The notes beneath the pieces were generated by a model, which ran no database searches, was not told the origin of the DNA, and was given only the letters and a program-made list of their open reading frames with translations. The position numbers and the translations under genes were made by a program. A stretch of DNA of 64,000 nt. Origin: Anolis sagrei (lineage: Eukaryota > Chordata > Lepidosauria > Squamata > Anolidae). Position 1 is the first letter of the stretch. Every line of letters begins with the position of its first letter. Where the stretch lies: assembly GCF_037176765.1 (NCBI RefSeq), contig NC_090025.1:19838545-19902544 (forward strand). The letters run 5' to 3'. Of the stretch, positions 21,450 to 33,900 are shown piece by piece.

Positions 21450-24280
21450 CATCAAAGTGATGAGTTCTGGTTTAATGTTCACCTAAAGCCCTTCTACACA
21501 TGGCTAAAAGCCCAGAAGTAACTAGGTTAAAATGATTGGTGGCTAAACAATGTTCAGTCAAAGTGCGAGTAGAATTGCGCTAACAGCAGAAAAGCACATG
21601 TTAAAAAGGCATGCTTAAAACCCGATTCCAACTGAAAAATGTGCACCTTTGTATGACTGTATATCCCTGCAGTCATGCAAACCATGTACTTCCCTTTCCT
21701 CTGTATGGACTGCTCCAGAGCATGTGCACTTTTTAAAAGCTCGAAACAGCCAATCAGCTGATTGGGCTATGAAAACACACAGAGGCGGCCCTAGGTAATT
21801 TTCAACGGTAAGCAAACAGTATTTTGGTGCCCTTCCCCCAACCAATCACTGATATATATTTTCTGTTCGTCGTGGGAGTTCTGTGTGCCATATTTGGTTC
21901 AATTCCATCAATGGTGGAGTTCAGAATGCTCTTTGATTGTAGGTGAACTATACATCCCAGTAACTACAACTTACATATGTCAAGATCTGTTTTTCCCCAA
22001 GAGCGCCTCAAGAGCACCCCTGGGCAAAATCAACTATACTGCAAATGCTTACTTTGCATAATGGGTTGAGCCGCCCCTGAAAACACACACAGGTGGCTCA
22101 AGGGAAGCACAAGTGAAAACATTTAGAACTCTCTGAAACTCTTTCTTTTTAACTTTATAATATTAACAGAGCTTGAATTAACAATTGGGTGGAGAGAGAG
22201 AATAAATCTGCTTATATTTACATTAAGATATTCGCATGTGCACATATGAGGCCCAGCACATAATGGAGTGATTTTTTAAAAACTTTCATCAGATATCCCC
22301 CATCTGTCCTCCATCTTGATCCACTTCAAAGGAAGATGTAAGAACTTCAGGAGACTATTTGTCAGGACTTACAGGACTGTGTGTGGACCTGCTGTCAGGT
22401 CCCAGAATTTCTTGCCCCAGATTTCAAATGTGCATTTTGTGCTGTCTGGAAATATCCTTAGAGAACATTCAACTAGAGCAAAGTAAGACATAGTATAGAC
22501 TTTGAAGAGCTACCGTGTCATGAATACTTTTTGAACCTTAAAATGTTCTTTAATCCATTTTCAGTGGGACAGATTGCTATTAGGTACTTTCAGAGAAAGA
22601 AGTAGACATACAGACCCAGTACTGTTTTTAAAAAAATTAAAATTGAATCAAGGAAAGAACAACTTTCTGGCATGAACTATCACTAACCAGTTATCACTAA
22701 CCAGTTCTGCCCCTATTAACTCCTTCCACCAAACTCCTTAATGATGCTGTTTGGGGGGCCATTCCCACATAAAAAACCCCTGGATTTTCTGTAAAGCTAT
22801 ATTGTGAAAGTCAAGGTTTTTTAAACGAAATCGAAGTCCAAAGAACTGCATTGCAAGCAAATCACCAAGAATGTTGTGTGTCTGGATTGTTGTGCCTATA
22901 GGTCTGTATCCATTTTTTAGTCCATACAGACAAGCATTTATCCAAGTGAGAAATAGCTTAGAAGTGATGTAAGTAAGATTATCCAGTTGGGTGGTTATAA
23001 TCTTTAGAAATTACAGTTAGTCATGCTATTAATGATATATGACTTTATGTGGATTTAGTATTGCATCTATATGGGTTATTACAGATTAACAAAGAGCTTA
23101 TGGGCACTGATCTTTGCTTTTTCCCCATTTTTGTTAGCTGACTCATTTTTCTTATTGTGTCTGGCATTGGCTTTACCTCATTTAAGTTACTGTGAGATGA
23201 TTCAGAAATAAGGCACTTGCTGGGGAGAAATGATAAATAAATGAATTACCAAAACAGACAGAAGTCTGAGATCCCATCAAAATAATGATTGATTAGCTCT
23301 GAACTGAATGAGTTTGAAGCCATAAGAGAATTGAAAATTATTATCCAGATTACCTAACCTGAGTATTTTTCAAAAATATGTACAAGGCGATTCTTTTTTC
23401 TGCTTCATTTACCCATTTGGTATTCTTGTTTATAGATATTGTCACAGGATAGCCTTCCTATAAAATTATTAATAAATTATAATATTTTACTTATTGAAAG
23501 CTCACCCTATAGCAAAGGAAGTGTGCATTCTTTCCTCGCTTTATCCCATGGGAACAAAACACAACCACAAGGATTCTCCTAGGTACCATTTTGCTACTCG
23601 ATTTCTTGGTTTCCTGCAAAAGAATTGTGTGGTCCAGTAATTGTTATGCACTTGACCACACTCTGCCCATAGTCTGGATGACAAGCAGATGTTTTATACT
23701 TGAAAATCAGCTGCATTGATTTTTTGAATTAGGCCTCTTCCAAAATAATATCCTGGTTAGAACCTTTTGGAGATAAATGCCACATTTTCCCACCTTCCCA
23801 GTTTTCCACACAATAGTATCAAACCTATATGACTAGGCCATTGAGATATAATCAGGACATTACTGGGATTGTTTCTCATGTTATGCCACAAGGTTAGCAT
23901 TACATATCTGACAAGTTTCCTCATGTCTGGACAATATGCAAAATATATATTAATTTGGTTGTTATCACATATTCTGAGCCTCTTGTACAAACCATGGCAG
24001 TGGTGGAAATATGGTTAGATAAAGAGAACACTTCAGGTATTTGGAGCCTTTCATAGGACATCATGTCTCCTATGGATACAACCACACTACACATGAGACC
24101 TAGTGTGAATAATGGCAAGCATTGCAGCTACTGGGTGCATATTATCTGCCTGGTAATTTTTTAAAAAACCGTTTTCCTAGTTCTCATTTCCTTCTTACAT
24201 AAGACTATTCCACATTATAGAATTATAGAATTACAATACCACTTCAACTGCCATGACAACATCCTTTGGGATCATGCAGT
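21450..24280. other. Intergenic DNA, no gene seen
   Basis: AT-rich sequence with short open frames only. 'cagaggcggccctaggtaattttcaa' (about 21779) through 'gggttgagccgcccctga' (about 22080) has inverted ends and may be a 300-bp hAT-like element. I see no exon. Confidence 0.4.
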
Positions 24281-24284
24281 CTGT

Positions 24285-24605
24285 ACAATGTGGTCCTAGT
24301 ACCTGCTGGGATCCGGTTCCAAGCCCCTTATGGATACCAAAATCTGGGGATGCTCAAGTCTCATAACATGGTAAAATTGCATTCCTTATATAAAATGGCA
24401 AATGTATGCCATAAGGAACCTGAGAAAATGTGAAATGGTGGAAGGCTACTGCAGGGTATGCCTACACACCAGTGTTGTGGTCAGCACATGACAAAACCAA
24501 AGGTTGGTTTTTTTAAAGGATTTATTTGGAATATTTTTGAGGCTGTGGACAGTTGAAGCTGTGGATGCAGAACCTGTGGAAACAAAGGGCCCATTGTTTT
24601 TTAGG
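24285..24605. mobile_element. Tigger-like non-autonomous DNA transposon
   Basis: The left end has 'gggatccggttccaagcccctt', matching the complement of the Tigger-type end at 3925-3959. The right end has 'gctgtggatgcagaacc...aaagggccc'. The internal 'cattccttatataaaatggc' resembles the body of the 3659-3959 copy. Confidence 0.5.
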
Positions 24606-24695
24606 GAAGAACCAGGGCTGTCTGGCTGAGACTTCTAAATACCGCTCTCTAAACTGCAAAACCCAGGATTTCACAGGTTGGGACCATAGCATGGA

Positions 24696-25035
24696 GGTAA
24701 AGGTAAAGATTTTACTCTGACACAAAGTCTAGTTGTGTCCAACTTTGGGGGGTGGTGCTCGTCTCCATTTCTTAGAGCGAACGTTGTCCATAGACACCTC
24801 CAAGGTCATGTGGCCAGCATGAATGCATGGAACGCCATTACCTTCCTGTTGAAGCAGTACCTATTGCTCTACTCACATTTGCATGTTTTCAAACTGCTAG
24901 GTTGTTTTCAAATAGTGGTAGCTATTTCAATAGCGGTACCTATTGATCTACTCACATCTGCATGTTTTCAAACTGCTAGGTCAGTCAGCAGGTTCAGCAG
25001 CTCAGCGGTTTATCCTGCTGTGCCACTAGGAGGCC
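24696..25035 (-). mobile_element. Sauria SINE
   Basis: Reverse orientation: the Bov-B-like tail begins at about 24696 (aggtaaaggtaaag) and the tRNA-like head ends at about 25035 (ggcctcctagtggcacag on the minus strand). It contains an internal duplication of about 80 bp around 24840-24980, where 'tacctattg(a/c)tctactcacat(t/c)tgcatgtttt' occurs twice. Confidence 0.8.
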
Positions 25036-25637
25036 CTAAAATGGAATCATAGTGCTATTATTCTATAATGTCCACTAGTTAGCCAGCTTTTACCCCGCAT
25101 GTCTGTTTCTACAGCCAGCTGTCTCAGTCTCATTTTGGTCAGTCCCCCCAATATTTCCAGGTCTATACCACCACCACCAATTTACCACCACCAGGATTTC
25201 ACCTGCCATTTCTGGTTTTACCAATAACATCTTGGGAAATAGGGGGCTTCTGACCTGGCAGCCCTAGAAGTGTTTCACTTCACAAGAAATGCACCAGCAA
25301 ATGACAAGTTTTGAATGGAGGAATGTACCCAGATCATGTAAAGATAAAGGATAAAAAAGGCTTTTTAAAAAATGTACAAAGAAAAGGAAAGGAAATGAGG
25401 AAACGGAAATGCTGAATGACTAACAGGGTGCCAAGAAAGGAAGCATGAATGACGAAGAAACTTCTCAAGATACTATAAAGTGAAGTTTAATTATTAAAAA
25501 ACCCAAAGGGTTTGAGCCTATAAATAGCACCTGGAATCCTGTTAGTTATTTATGTCATTATAAACTGACTTAATAATTATATGACTGTGAATCACAATGT
25601 TGCACAACATTTGTACTGTCAGTGGGTAGGGGAGGTA

Positions 25638-25980
25638 TCACTACATCTCTGGGACCATTGAATAAATTGTACCAGTGGCATGACCATTGCACAAAGTGTC
25701 AATAGGATGCAAAATAGATCACATTTGATCACAATGAACAATAGATCATGTTTCCACCAGGGTACGTTGCATCATGGAAGCTCTGGTTGCACAGTGAGAT
25801 ATGTTAGATATTGCTGTAAAACACAATTGTGTGTATCTCACCAGCGACAAAGCTCTGTCATCGTGAAGTTACACATCGTCCCCTCTGATGCTGGATCTCA
25901 GTCATTGTGTTTTAAGGTGTTCTTCAGGGCAGTACAAAATGCAAAGAACAATTTGTTCAATGGTCCCAGAGATGTAGTGA
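25638..25980. mobile_element. Mariner-like MITE with TA target duplication
   Basis: Terminal inverted repeats of about 32 bp start TCACTACATCTCTGGGACC and are nearly perfect. TA lies on both sides (25636-25637 and 25981-25982). This is the signature of the Tc1/mariner superfamily. The 343-bp body is itself partly palindromic and does not encode a transposase. Confidence 0.8.
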
Positions 25981-26539
25981 TAAATATTAGACATGTATAA
26001 ACATCAGAAAGTAATACAAGATGCCAAATTATTGTACACTGCGTAGTACTTATTTACTCAAAAAACGCTTGTAATTTCTCATCAAACAGGTTTTCTTATC
26101 TAGAGAAAAATCTTATTCATTCTACGGTCTATTGGATATTCCCTGGTTTTCATTTTTCTTTTTGCAGGAAGAGAAGGATCAATACGAAGGGCTGGGTTAG
26201 GGTTAGGGTCCTGTCCCCAAACTGATGCCCTCTGCATGGCCCTTCCCAACTTTAACACTATGTAACATTGCTTTCGTTCCTGTGTTATATATGTCATGTC
26301 CTAATTGGTTTTATCATAAACACATGAAAAAGGTTTATTAAACTGCAAAAAGTTTCCTTTTGCAGGACATCCTGCAGCACATTTTGCTATAGTTTTTCAA
26401 TGAATATCTCATTGAATCTCAACCAATTCAACATAGTTTGTGGCAGCCACAAAAATGATGTTTCTGGAGTATAACAACTACTTTCCAAGTAGGTACCATG
26501 CAATTAAACAGCAATAACACTTTCAAACCAGGAACAGAA

Positions 26540-27660
26540 TGGTTTGTTGTTAGTTTTCTGGCTGTATGGCCATGTTCCAGAAGCATTCTCTCCTGACGTT
26601 TCACCTGCATCTATGGCAGGCATCCTCACAGGTTGTGAGATTTGTTGGAAACTAGGCAAATTGTGTTTATATATCTGTGGAATGTCCAAGGTGGGGGAAA
26701 GAACTCTTGTCTGTTTGAAGTAGGTGTGAATGTTTCAGTTGGCCACCTTGATAGCATTTAATGGCCTAGCCATTTCAAGATTTGACTTCTTACTGCCTGG
26801 GGGAATCCTTTGCTGGCCCTGATGGTTCCTTTTCTGGAATTCCCCAGCTAATCACCTCCCAACAAAGGATTCCCATGTGAAGTCTTAGCTCTGCCTTTTC
26901 TTTCCTCTGCTTCAGTTCCCCCAGTTAATAGGTTTTCCCAATAGTGCAGATACCTTCCTTTGTATTAGTTTTGGGTGGAGCATAAAACCCCCCTAGAGGC
27001 CAACATTAGTTGGTCAATTCCAGTTGCCTGTAGAGAGCTCCTTTGCTGGACTCCTCCTTTTTCTGCAGCAGAGCTACAGACAATAGAGGCTTGGGTATTG
27101 TCTGGTAATCCTAGGCCCAAGCAATTCAAAACAGGCATCCTTAACACCTGCATTCAGAAGTATTCTTCTGCCACCAGATCCAGTGACAACAGAAGCTTTT
27201 GACCAGCTTAAGCTTCACAAGAAAGAGGACTGAGACAGCTTATAAGCAACAGCTTGTAAACTATCACTTTACACCAGAGGCAGAAGACTCCAGAGAGATG
27301 ACTGCAGCCAGCAAAGGCTCCTCTTGTAATGTACTGTATTACGTTACCGTATAATAGTCCCGGGTGGAGTTTACCCTTTATTTTTCTTGCTTTTAGTAAA
27401 CTCATTTTGGTTATCTTTCACCTTGACTAATGTTCCTCTGTGTGTTAAGGGTCTCAATCTTAACAGAAGGTATACAGATACCCGCCAAGTAAAGCCAGGC
27501 ACTATAGTTTTTCCCAAAGGCTTGGGCATGCCATCACACAGTAAGAAGCCAAACCTTGAAACTTTTAGGCCATTACATGGCCATACAGCCCGGAAAACCC
27601 ACAACAACCCAGTGATTCCAGCCATGAAAGCCTTCAACAATACATTGAACACCTCTACAG
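26540..27660. repeat. Composite unclassified repeat region
   Basis: 26540-26830 on the minus strand and 27535-27655 on the plus strand share blocks ('cagtaagaag(t/c)caaa', 'catggccatacagcc...aaaac'). They look like two pieces of one interspersed family in opposite orientation. A fragment also lies at 49435-49480. The stretch between (about 26840-27470) has a promoter- and poly(A)-like look that would fit a long terminal repeat, but I cannot define its ends. Confidence 0.35.
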
Positions 27661-28290
27661 GAACATCATTCCTTTCAAATTTTGTTAAACAGGGTAATCA
27701 CACTGAGATAGCATAATCATTGGCTGTAGCTGATGGGAGTTACAGTCAACATACCTGGGAGATGGTTAGAAAGGCTGGTCTGGGAATGTAAAGACTTTAT
27801 TTCCTATACAAATAGGTTTCATGGATCAACTGAGAAATTCCACCTGCGCTTGCACTTTAATGACTTTTCAAGCTATTTGCAAAAGAAAAGTTTGAATACA
27901 TCATGAAACATCAACAAGGCAATTCTTGATCTGAACCATTTGTCCACTAATGCCCATCCCAAGCAAGTCACGATTTGCACCGAGAAAGAATAATCAATGG
28001 AGACAGTGAGAGATTGCAACGCTGAAGGCCACAATGGGGAAAGAAGTGTCTGGGTCACCGTGTCTGAAAGTACTACTGATAACTTTAGCCAACTGATTCT
28101 ATATATTTAAGAGCGGCTAAGCTAGCTTCATGTGAGCTTTTTAATTAAGCCGAAAGAAAGCAGTCTAGTCATGCTGGAACCGAGGTGATTTTGGGGGCTA
28201 TGAGAGCCAGTTGTCCTGTTAAGGAAACGTGGGTGGTTAATATGTACTTCACCACCAAAGAGACGTCTTACAAGTACCCCAAGAGCAATG

Positions 28291-28326
28291 ATTGGTTAGT
28301 ATTTTACTGAAGCAGAGTTTAAATTT
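28291..28326 (+). promoter_or_regulatory. DSPP: DSPP promoter core: inverted CCAAT and TATA-like box
   Basis: An inverted CCAAT box (ATTGG, 28291-28295) lies 27 bp before a TATA-like TTTAAATTT (28318-28326). This spacing matches the arrangement known for mammalian SIBLING promoters such as IBSP, where an inverted CCAAT sits near -50 and TATA near -25. Bases 28306-28325 are identical to 48173-48192 in front of DMP1. Transcription would be expected to start near 28346. Confidence 0.7.
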
Positions 28327-28345
28327 CGGCAAGTCCAAAGGTGAC

Positions 28346-28416
28346 AAGCAAAGTGCCCACTGGTTTCGCTGCAGCGATTCAAGATCTCAAAGATAGCCGC
28401 TTGCTCATACATCAAG
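28346..28416 (+). other. DSPP: DSPP exon 1, non-coding (predicted)
   Basis: Predicted from the promoter 25-30 bp upstream and the strong donor CATCAAG|GTAAGC at 28416/28417. SIBLING genes have a non-coding first exon, and the translation start is in exon 2. Intron 1 would run to 30891. The exact cap site is inferred and not visible. Confidence 0.6.
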
Positions 28417-28917
28417 GTAAGCAATCTCTGAACTTGACCGTGAGCTGCTTTATTTTCCTTAAAACAAGAGAAATGTCATCTGGTGCCTTAAAGAATAAGA
28501 GATTTATTGTGGCATAAGCTTTTGTGGACCAATTTTGAGTCCAATTCAAAAGTAAAGTATTTTGCATGTCATTATTTGGATCACTGCAAGGTTGAAATGT
28601 GACCAGTTTTCCCTCTCATTCAGTTCAGCAAAGCTATCCATTAGATAAGCAATTGTAAGAACTGAATGTAGCTTTTGATGTAAAATAAGCATTTGCGTTA
28701 ATATTCCTTTTCTCCTGACAAAACATCCCAAGACTTTAGTCTTTTCCCATCAGTTAACATCTTTGAAATGGGAAATATGAAATATTAAGTGGGCTGCTAC
28801 TCTCAGCAAGAGAGACTTTTGCACTGAAGAAGTCTTAAATCATAACTTATGAGGAATATTATATTATTTTTATTTCTCAGTTATGCAGGGCTGCTTCTCT
28901 CATTTGATAGTGGGTGT

Positions 28918-29045
28918 TTCCACACAGTCATATAACCCAGAATATCAAGGCAGATAATCCACAATATCTGCTTTGAACTGGGTTATCTGAGTCCACACTG
29001 CCATATAATCCAGTTCAATGTGGATTTTATAAAGCTGTGTAGAAG
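28918..29045. mobile_element. MITE, relative of the adjacent copy
   Basis: The left end 'ggtgtttccacacag' and the right end 'ctgtgtagaaggggcc' are inverted. The body shares 'ataacccagaatatcaaggcag' with the next element. It lies in DSPP intron 1. Confidence 0.65.
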
Positions 29046-29070
29046 GGGCCAAAGTGGAACTAGTCCTTCA

Positions 29071-29216
29071 GGGCCCTTCCACACAGACCTATATCCCAGA
29101 ATATCAAGGCAGAAAATCCCACATTCTCTGCTTTGGAATATATGGCAGTGTGGACTCAGATATTGTGGGATTTTCTTCCTTGATATTCTGGGTTATAGGG
29201 CTGTGTGGAAGGGCCC
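29071..29216. mobile_element. MITE with long terminal inverted repeats
   Basis: GGGCCCTTCCACACAG at the left and CTGTGTGGAAGGGCCC at the right are perfect inverses. Pairing extends inward through 'cccagaatatcaagg' and 'ccttgatattctggg'. A TCA flanks both ends. It lies in DSPP intron 1, 25 bp after a related copy. Confidence 0.8.
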
Positions 29217-29341
29217 TCAGCAACCTTAGTTTGGGTGTCATTAAAATGGTGGAGGATGCTGGAGGTTGCAGTCCACCAACATCTGGAGGAATCCTCTCAT
29301 TTTCATTCTCTGCTGCAAATTATCTGCAATTTAATGTTTTT

Positions 29342-29671
29342 ATTGGGCCACCTAGTGGTGCAGCAGATTTAACTGCTGAGCTGCTGAACTTGCTGACTGA
29401 AAGGTTGGTGATTTGAATCCGGGGAGTGGGGTGAGCTCCCACTGTTAGGCCCAGCTTCTGCCAACCTGGCGGTTCAACAACATGCAAATGTGAGTAGATC
29501 AATAGGTATTGCTTCCGTGGGAAGGTAATGGCTCTCCATGCAGTCATGTTGGCCACATGACCTTGAAGGTGTCTATGGACAATGCCGGCTCTTCAGCTTA
29601 GAAATAGAGATGACCACCACCACCCAGACACAACCACACTTAATGTCAAGGAAACCTTTATCTTTACCTAA
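29342..29671 (+). mobile_element. Sauria SINE
   Basis: tRNA-like head ('ccacctagtggtgcagcag'), conserved body and Bov-B-like tail ('taatgtcaaggaaacctttatctttacct'). In DSPP intron 1. Confidence 0.85.
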
Positions 29672-29989
29672 TCTTTTTGTCAAACTGTTAGCTGCCCTGA
29701 ACTAAACATTGCAGAAACATTTAGTCAGCCTTCTGTATCCATGCCTTCTAATCAATGATGTGAATATATATATATATATATATATATTTCAAAATACAAA
29801 AGGCCACCTTGATTTTTCTAATTTATATAAGACACATTTTACTTACACCATGAGGGTCTTGGAACTCAACTCCACCAGTTACCAATTTTTCTAACTTGGA
29901 TGGGATGAAAAATTCAGCAGAATGGGGGCAGAATGAAATATTCTACAAGATGATTCATTCTGACCAGCTTCCTGGGTCCCTGAACAGGA

Positions 29990-30106
29990 GGATTCCATAT
30001 ACCATCCTTTTGCTGCAGTTTAATTCCCATTAAGCTTTGTTGTAAGCTACCCTGAGTCCCCTTTGGGGTGAGAAAGATGGGATATAAATGAAGTAAATAA
30101 ATAAAG
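29990..30106 (+). repeat. L2-type LINE 3' end
   Basis: 'gtaagctaccctgagtcccctttggggtgagaaag' with 'gatataaat' and an (AAATA)n tail is the conserved L2-type terminal hairpin. Only the last 110 bp remain. In DSPP intron 1. Confidence 0.7.
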
Positions 30107-30891
30107 TAGCATACATCCAGAGCTGTTAAAAGTTGACACTGACCCTGGACCAAGATGCATGAATGGACAGTCCTCCCTAAATCTAGGCTGTGGAGATACC
30201 GACCTTCTGTTCATACCCTTCAGCAGCCACACATCTGGTTTCTAAACTTTTTTTTTAAAAAAAAGTCCCCAGATTTCTCTTTTACCCCTAAACAGCTGGC
30301 TGCAAGTAATTTCATTTGCAACTTACTTCAAAGGTAGCTTTGGCAATGACTTCAGAAGATAAAGCTGTGGTTTTCAGCAAGATCTGATAAGAACAATTTG
30401 AATTTATAATAAAGTATTATATACTATTTATTGTTAATCAAGCTGTGCATCTCCACACAAACACATCCCAATTGTATTTTAATTGGGGATTTTTTTTTGG
30501 GGGGGGGGGTTCAGACTCTGTTGAATTCTGTACATACATAGATTTAAAGGTTCATTGGCGTAAAATGGTAGTTTTATTGCAGTATTTTTCCTCCTTAATA
30601 ACATTTGCTTTCTTATTGCCTGACCACACCCTTCTAACCAAACTTTGATGGTGCTCAGCCAACATTCCCGTATATTATAAAACACATTAAAAATATTGGA
30701 GGTTAAAGCATTTTATAATGTACTGTTTGTTTATTTGTTTCATTCATTGTCCAGGACCTCCACAGTTTGGACCCTCCAGAGATCTTGACTCCAGTGATTT
30801 TTCTCCCTTCCTTCAGCCCCGTATATATCCTTTTGTGTGTAATATTGTTTGGTTGGATTAAAAGTTCATTACCTGATCTGGTTATTTGCAG

Positions 30892-30981
30892 TCAATTTGT
30901 AAGGTCAGGCCGTGCCTGCCAATGAACATGAAGAGAACAATTGTGTTTCTTTACATTGTTGCATCTGCTGCGGCAGCCCCA
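30892..30981 (+). CDS. DSPP: DSPP exon 2: start codon and signal peptide
   Basis: The acceptor TTATTTGCAG ends at 30891. There are 30 bases of 5' UTR, then ATG at 30922 and 20 codons to Pro at the donor CCA|GTAAGT. The peptide is basic (M-N-M-K-R-T), hydrophobic (V-F-L-Y-I-V), then Ala-rich, and ends A-A-P at the exon edge, as SIBLING exon 2 does. A second in-frame Met at codon 3 is an alternative start; the first aligns better with the DMP1 start. Confidence 0.93.
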
Positions 30982-33900
30982 GTAAGTCTTTTTCTTAACG
31001 CTATTCTTTAACAAATGCCAGGTACTATTCATTAACACACATTACGAGACAGATGTCTAGAATGATGGAAAGGAACATAGTCTCCATCATGTGGAACCAA
31101 TGGCTCTTACGAGTAAACACTTGGATTTACAATTTCTAAAAGTCTGGGTTTGGAATTTCGATGATTTCCAGTTTTCAACAAAGCTCTGGTCCCTACCTGG
31201 TTGAATAAGCAGGTGATATTTGTATACAGATGTTTTTTCTTTCATGTTAGGAGTGTCTTGAGAAACTGCAAGTCACTTCCAGTATGAGAAAATTGGCTGT
31301 CTGCAAGGATGTTGCTCAGGAGACACCCAGATGTGTTACCATCCTGTGGGAGGCTTCTTTCATGTCCCTGCATGAAAAGCTGGAACTAACAGATGGGAGC
31401 TCACCTCGCTCCCCGGATCTGAACTGCCAACCTTTTGGTCAGCAGTCCTGCCAGCACAAGAGTTTAAACAATTACGCCACTGGGGCCTCCTATATACAGA
31501 TGATTTTAGTCTAGGACCTGGAAAATTAAATCATGAATCCCTGCAGTATATCAGAGTTATGAGTACATCACTCTGTGCATGGAACACATAATCCGCTCCA
31601 TGAGTAGAGTTGCCAAGTCTCAGGTTCTGGTTTTACTTCTTCACTTTTGAGAGGGAGGGAGAGAGGGATCTTAGTGTGAGAGCACTGTCTTGAGAAATAT
31701 ATGTTTCATGCTAGAAGCACTACACTGGCCTACACACATTTTGGTGCCTCCAATGCTTCTGTATATTTGATGTACTGATTCCAAAAATGGCACCAGTTTC
31801 TTCCTATCAGCTCTAGTTTTCCTCAAGTTGCACATTAAAAACATTTTAGCATAAAAATATCCAAATTAAATTATTGCCTCTTACATCTTTAATTCAAATA
31901 TTTTATTCCTTTTATAGATGATTATACTTCATATTAGACAAATTCATTTTGTAGTGTCCAACAAAAATGTATATTCTGTGCTCATTATTGATATCCATTG
32001 CCTTTTGACCTATGTTTGTATTTTTTCCCAATTTACAAGCTATTGCAGAATGCTCAAGAGATTGACAATACTATTGGACAGCATGAGGTAAGTCTGTCTT
32101 TGCAAAATGTCTTTGCACACATGTGGCTTGGTTTTGAATTGTAATATCAGATTTTCTGCATCATAAATGCAAAATTGTCCTGCTTTGCATTTATTTTTGC
32201 AATGAATATTTTGCTTAAAGTTTCCCGTACAATTATTTCCTTTTGTCTCAAATTTCACTTCTCATCTCATGTGGATGCTTAGCAGGGGGAGCTTTGATCC
32301 AATGTTCTGTATTATCCAAAGCAGTCTGCCTTCCTGCTGGGATCCACAGTTGTTTTAATACATTGTGATGTTTTGGTGCTAAATTCGTAAATACAGTAAT
32401 AACTACATAACGTCACCATGTAAGGAACTGCTTTTTCTGTTAATTTGTTGCAAAACATGATGTTTTGGTGCTTAATTTGTTAAATCATAACAAAATTGAA
32501 TGTTTAATAGGCTTTTCCTTAATTCCTCCTTATTATCCAACATTTCCGCTTATCCAACGTTTTGCCAGCCCGTTTATGTTGGATAAACAAGACTCTACTG
32601 TAGTTTGTGGTGTCAGCTGCATGCTTAGTTGAATCGTATTAAACATGGGCAACATTTGTTGGTAAGGAAAGAACTACAGCTTAGTCTTTGCCCCTGCATG
32701 GGTCCAGATCAACATATTGGTTGAGTATATCCAGAGAGAAATCTACATGGGTAGAAAGCTACTACATGGTTCCTCTGAAACATGAGAGTGGGGCAGAGCC
32801 ACTTGACTATAATCTTGGCATGTTCCCATCAGTCCCAAACTCCAAAAGTCCCACAAGCAGAAACCTGATTTGAGACCAATGGGTGCTAAAATTCACACTA
32901 TAATTCTGTCACGTGAATATGCTCCTTGTCCTATTGTCATTATTGAAATAAAGTTGAACTGCCAGCCCAGTCAGCTTCTGTGCATAGCATGGAAGATTGC
33001 TCCACCTTGTCCTTTACCTTAGGCAGCACAATGTTGTGGGCTGGTGCTGGATAATTTTCTAGCTTTGTAAGCAAGGCTTCTGGTGAAGCAGACTCTTACT
33101 ACACATCTCTTAAGTTACAATAAGTTCGTGAGCCTCTAAAGGGCCTCAAAAGAGTCAAGAGAGTGCTATGCCAAGGCAGCAGGCTAATGCCACCAGCCCT
33201 TCTGGCATTTGTCCCTCGTGGAGTAAACAGAAAGGTGAGGTGATGCTATCTTTACACCCTGCTGTGTCGTTTTGATCCCAAAGTTCTTTGAATTTTGACA
33301 TTCCGTCCAGGCCTAACTTGGTACTTCCTGAAAAACTAATATTTAAAGAACAGTGGTTTTCCTGTCTGTGCCAAACTGAGCTCCCATTTTTAGCTCTTGT
33401 CACAGGTTCCAGAATATGGCTCTGAGCCTGAAAACAGCTCTCCCACCAGTCATTGTCGCCACCTTTGCTGGACACCAAGCAAGAACAATGCCCATTTTGT
33501 TCAGTAGTCAAAACATGTGAACTCTTTCTTGTTATATCAGTCACCGAGGAACGAGCTTTAGGATGATATAAGTTGGCTAGACAAAATATTATTGGAAATA
33601 CTCAACCCAAATATCTATATTGACTTATTCAAGGGTCAATGTGAGAACAGTATCTTAACTTTGGAACTTTGCTGAAATCCCCTGATTCTGAGTTGCAAAC
33701 AAATCATGCTCCCCAGTTTATATACCTCAAGAAGCATTGATGGGTAATATAGAAGGGAGACTAGCACAAAACCTTGTCTTTTACACGGTATGACTTGCTA
33801 ACCACTGACACAGGCATTTTGTTCAGTGAGCTGAAGGAAACCATTCTATTGCCAGAATTTAAATTAGATTCTGCAATTTGTCTATCAGCTTCTCTAAATG

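Noticed and set aside
26190-26208. TTAGGG-like telomeric repeat
   Set aside because: Only about two units, within the range of chance.
33155-33544. 129-codon minus-strand open frame in DSPP intron 3
   Set aside because: No recognisable domain, no splice or promoter context, and composition like random translation. It could be revisited with a protein search.
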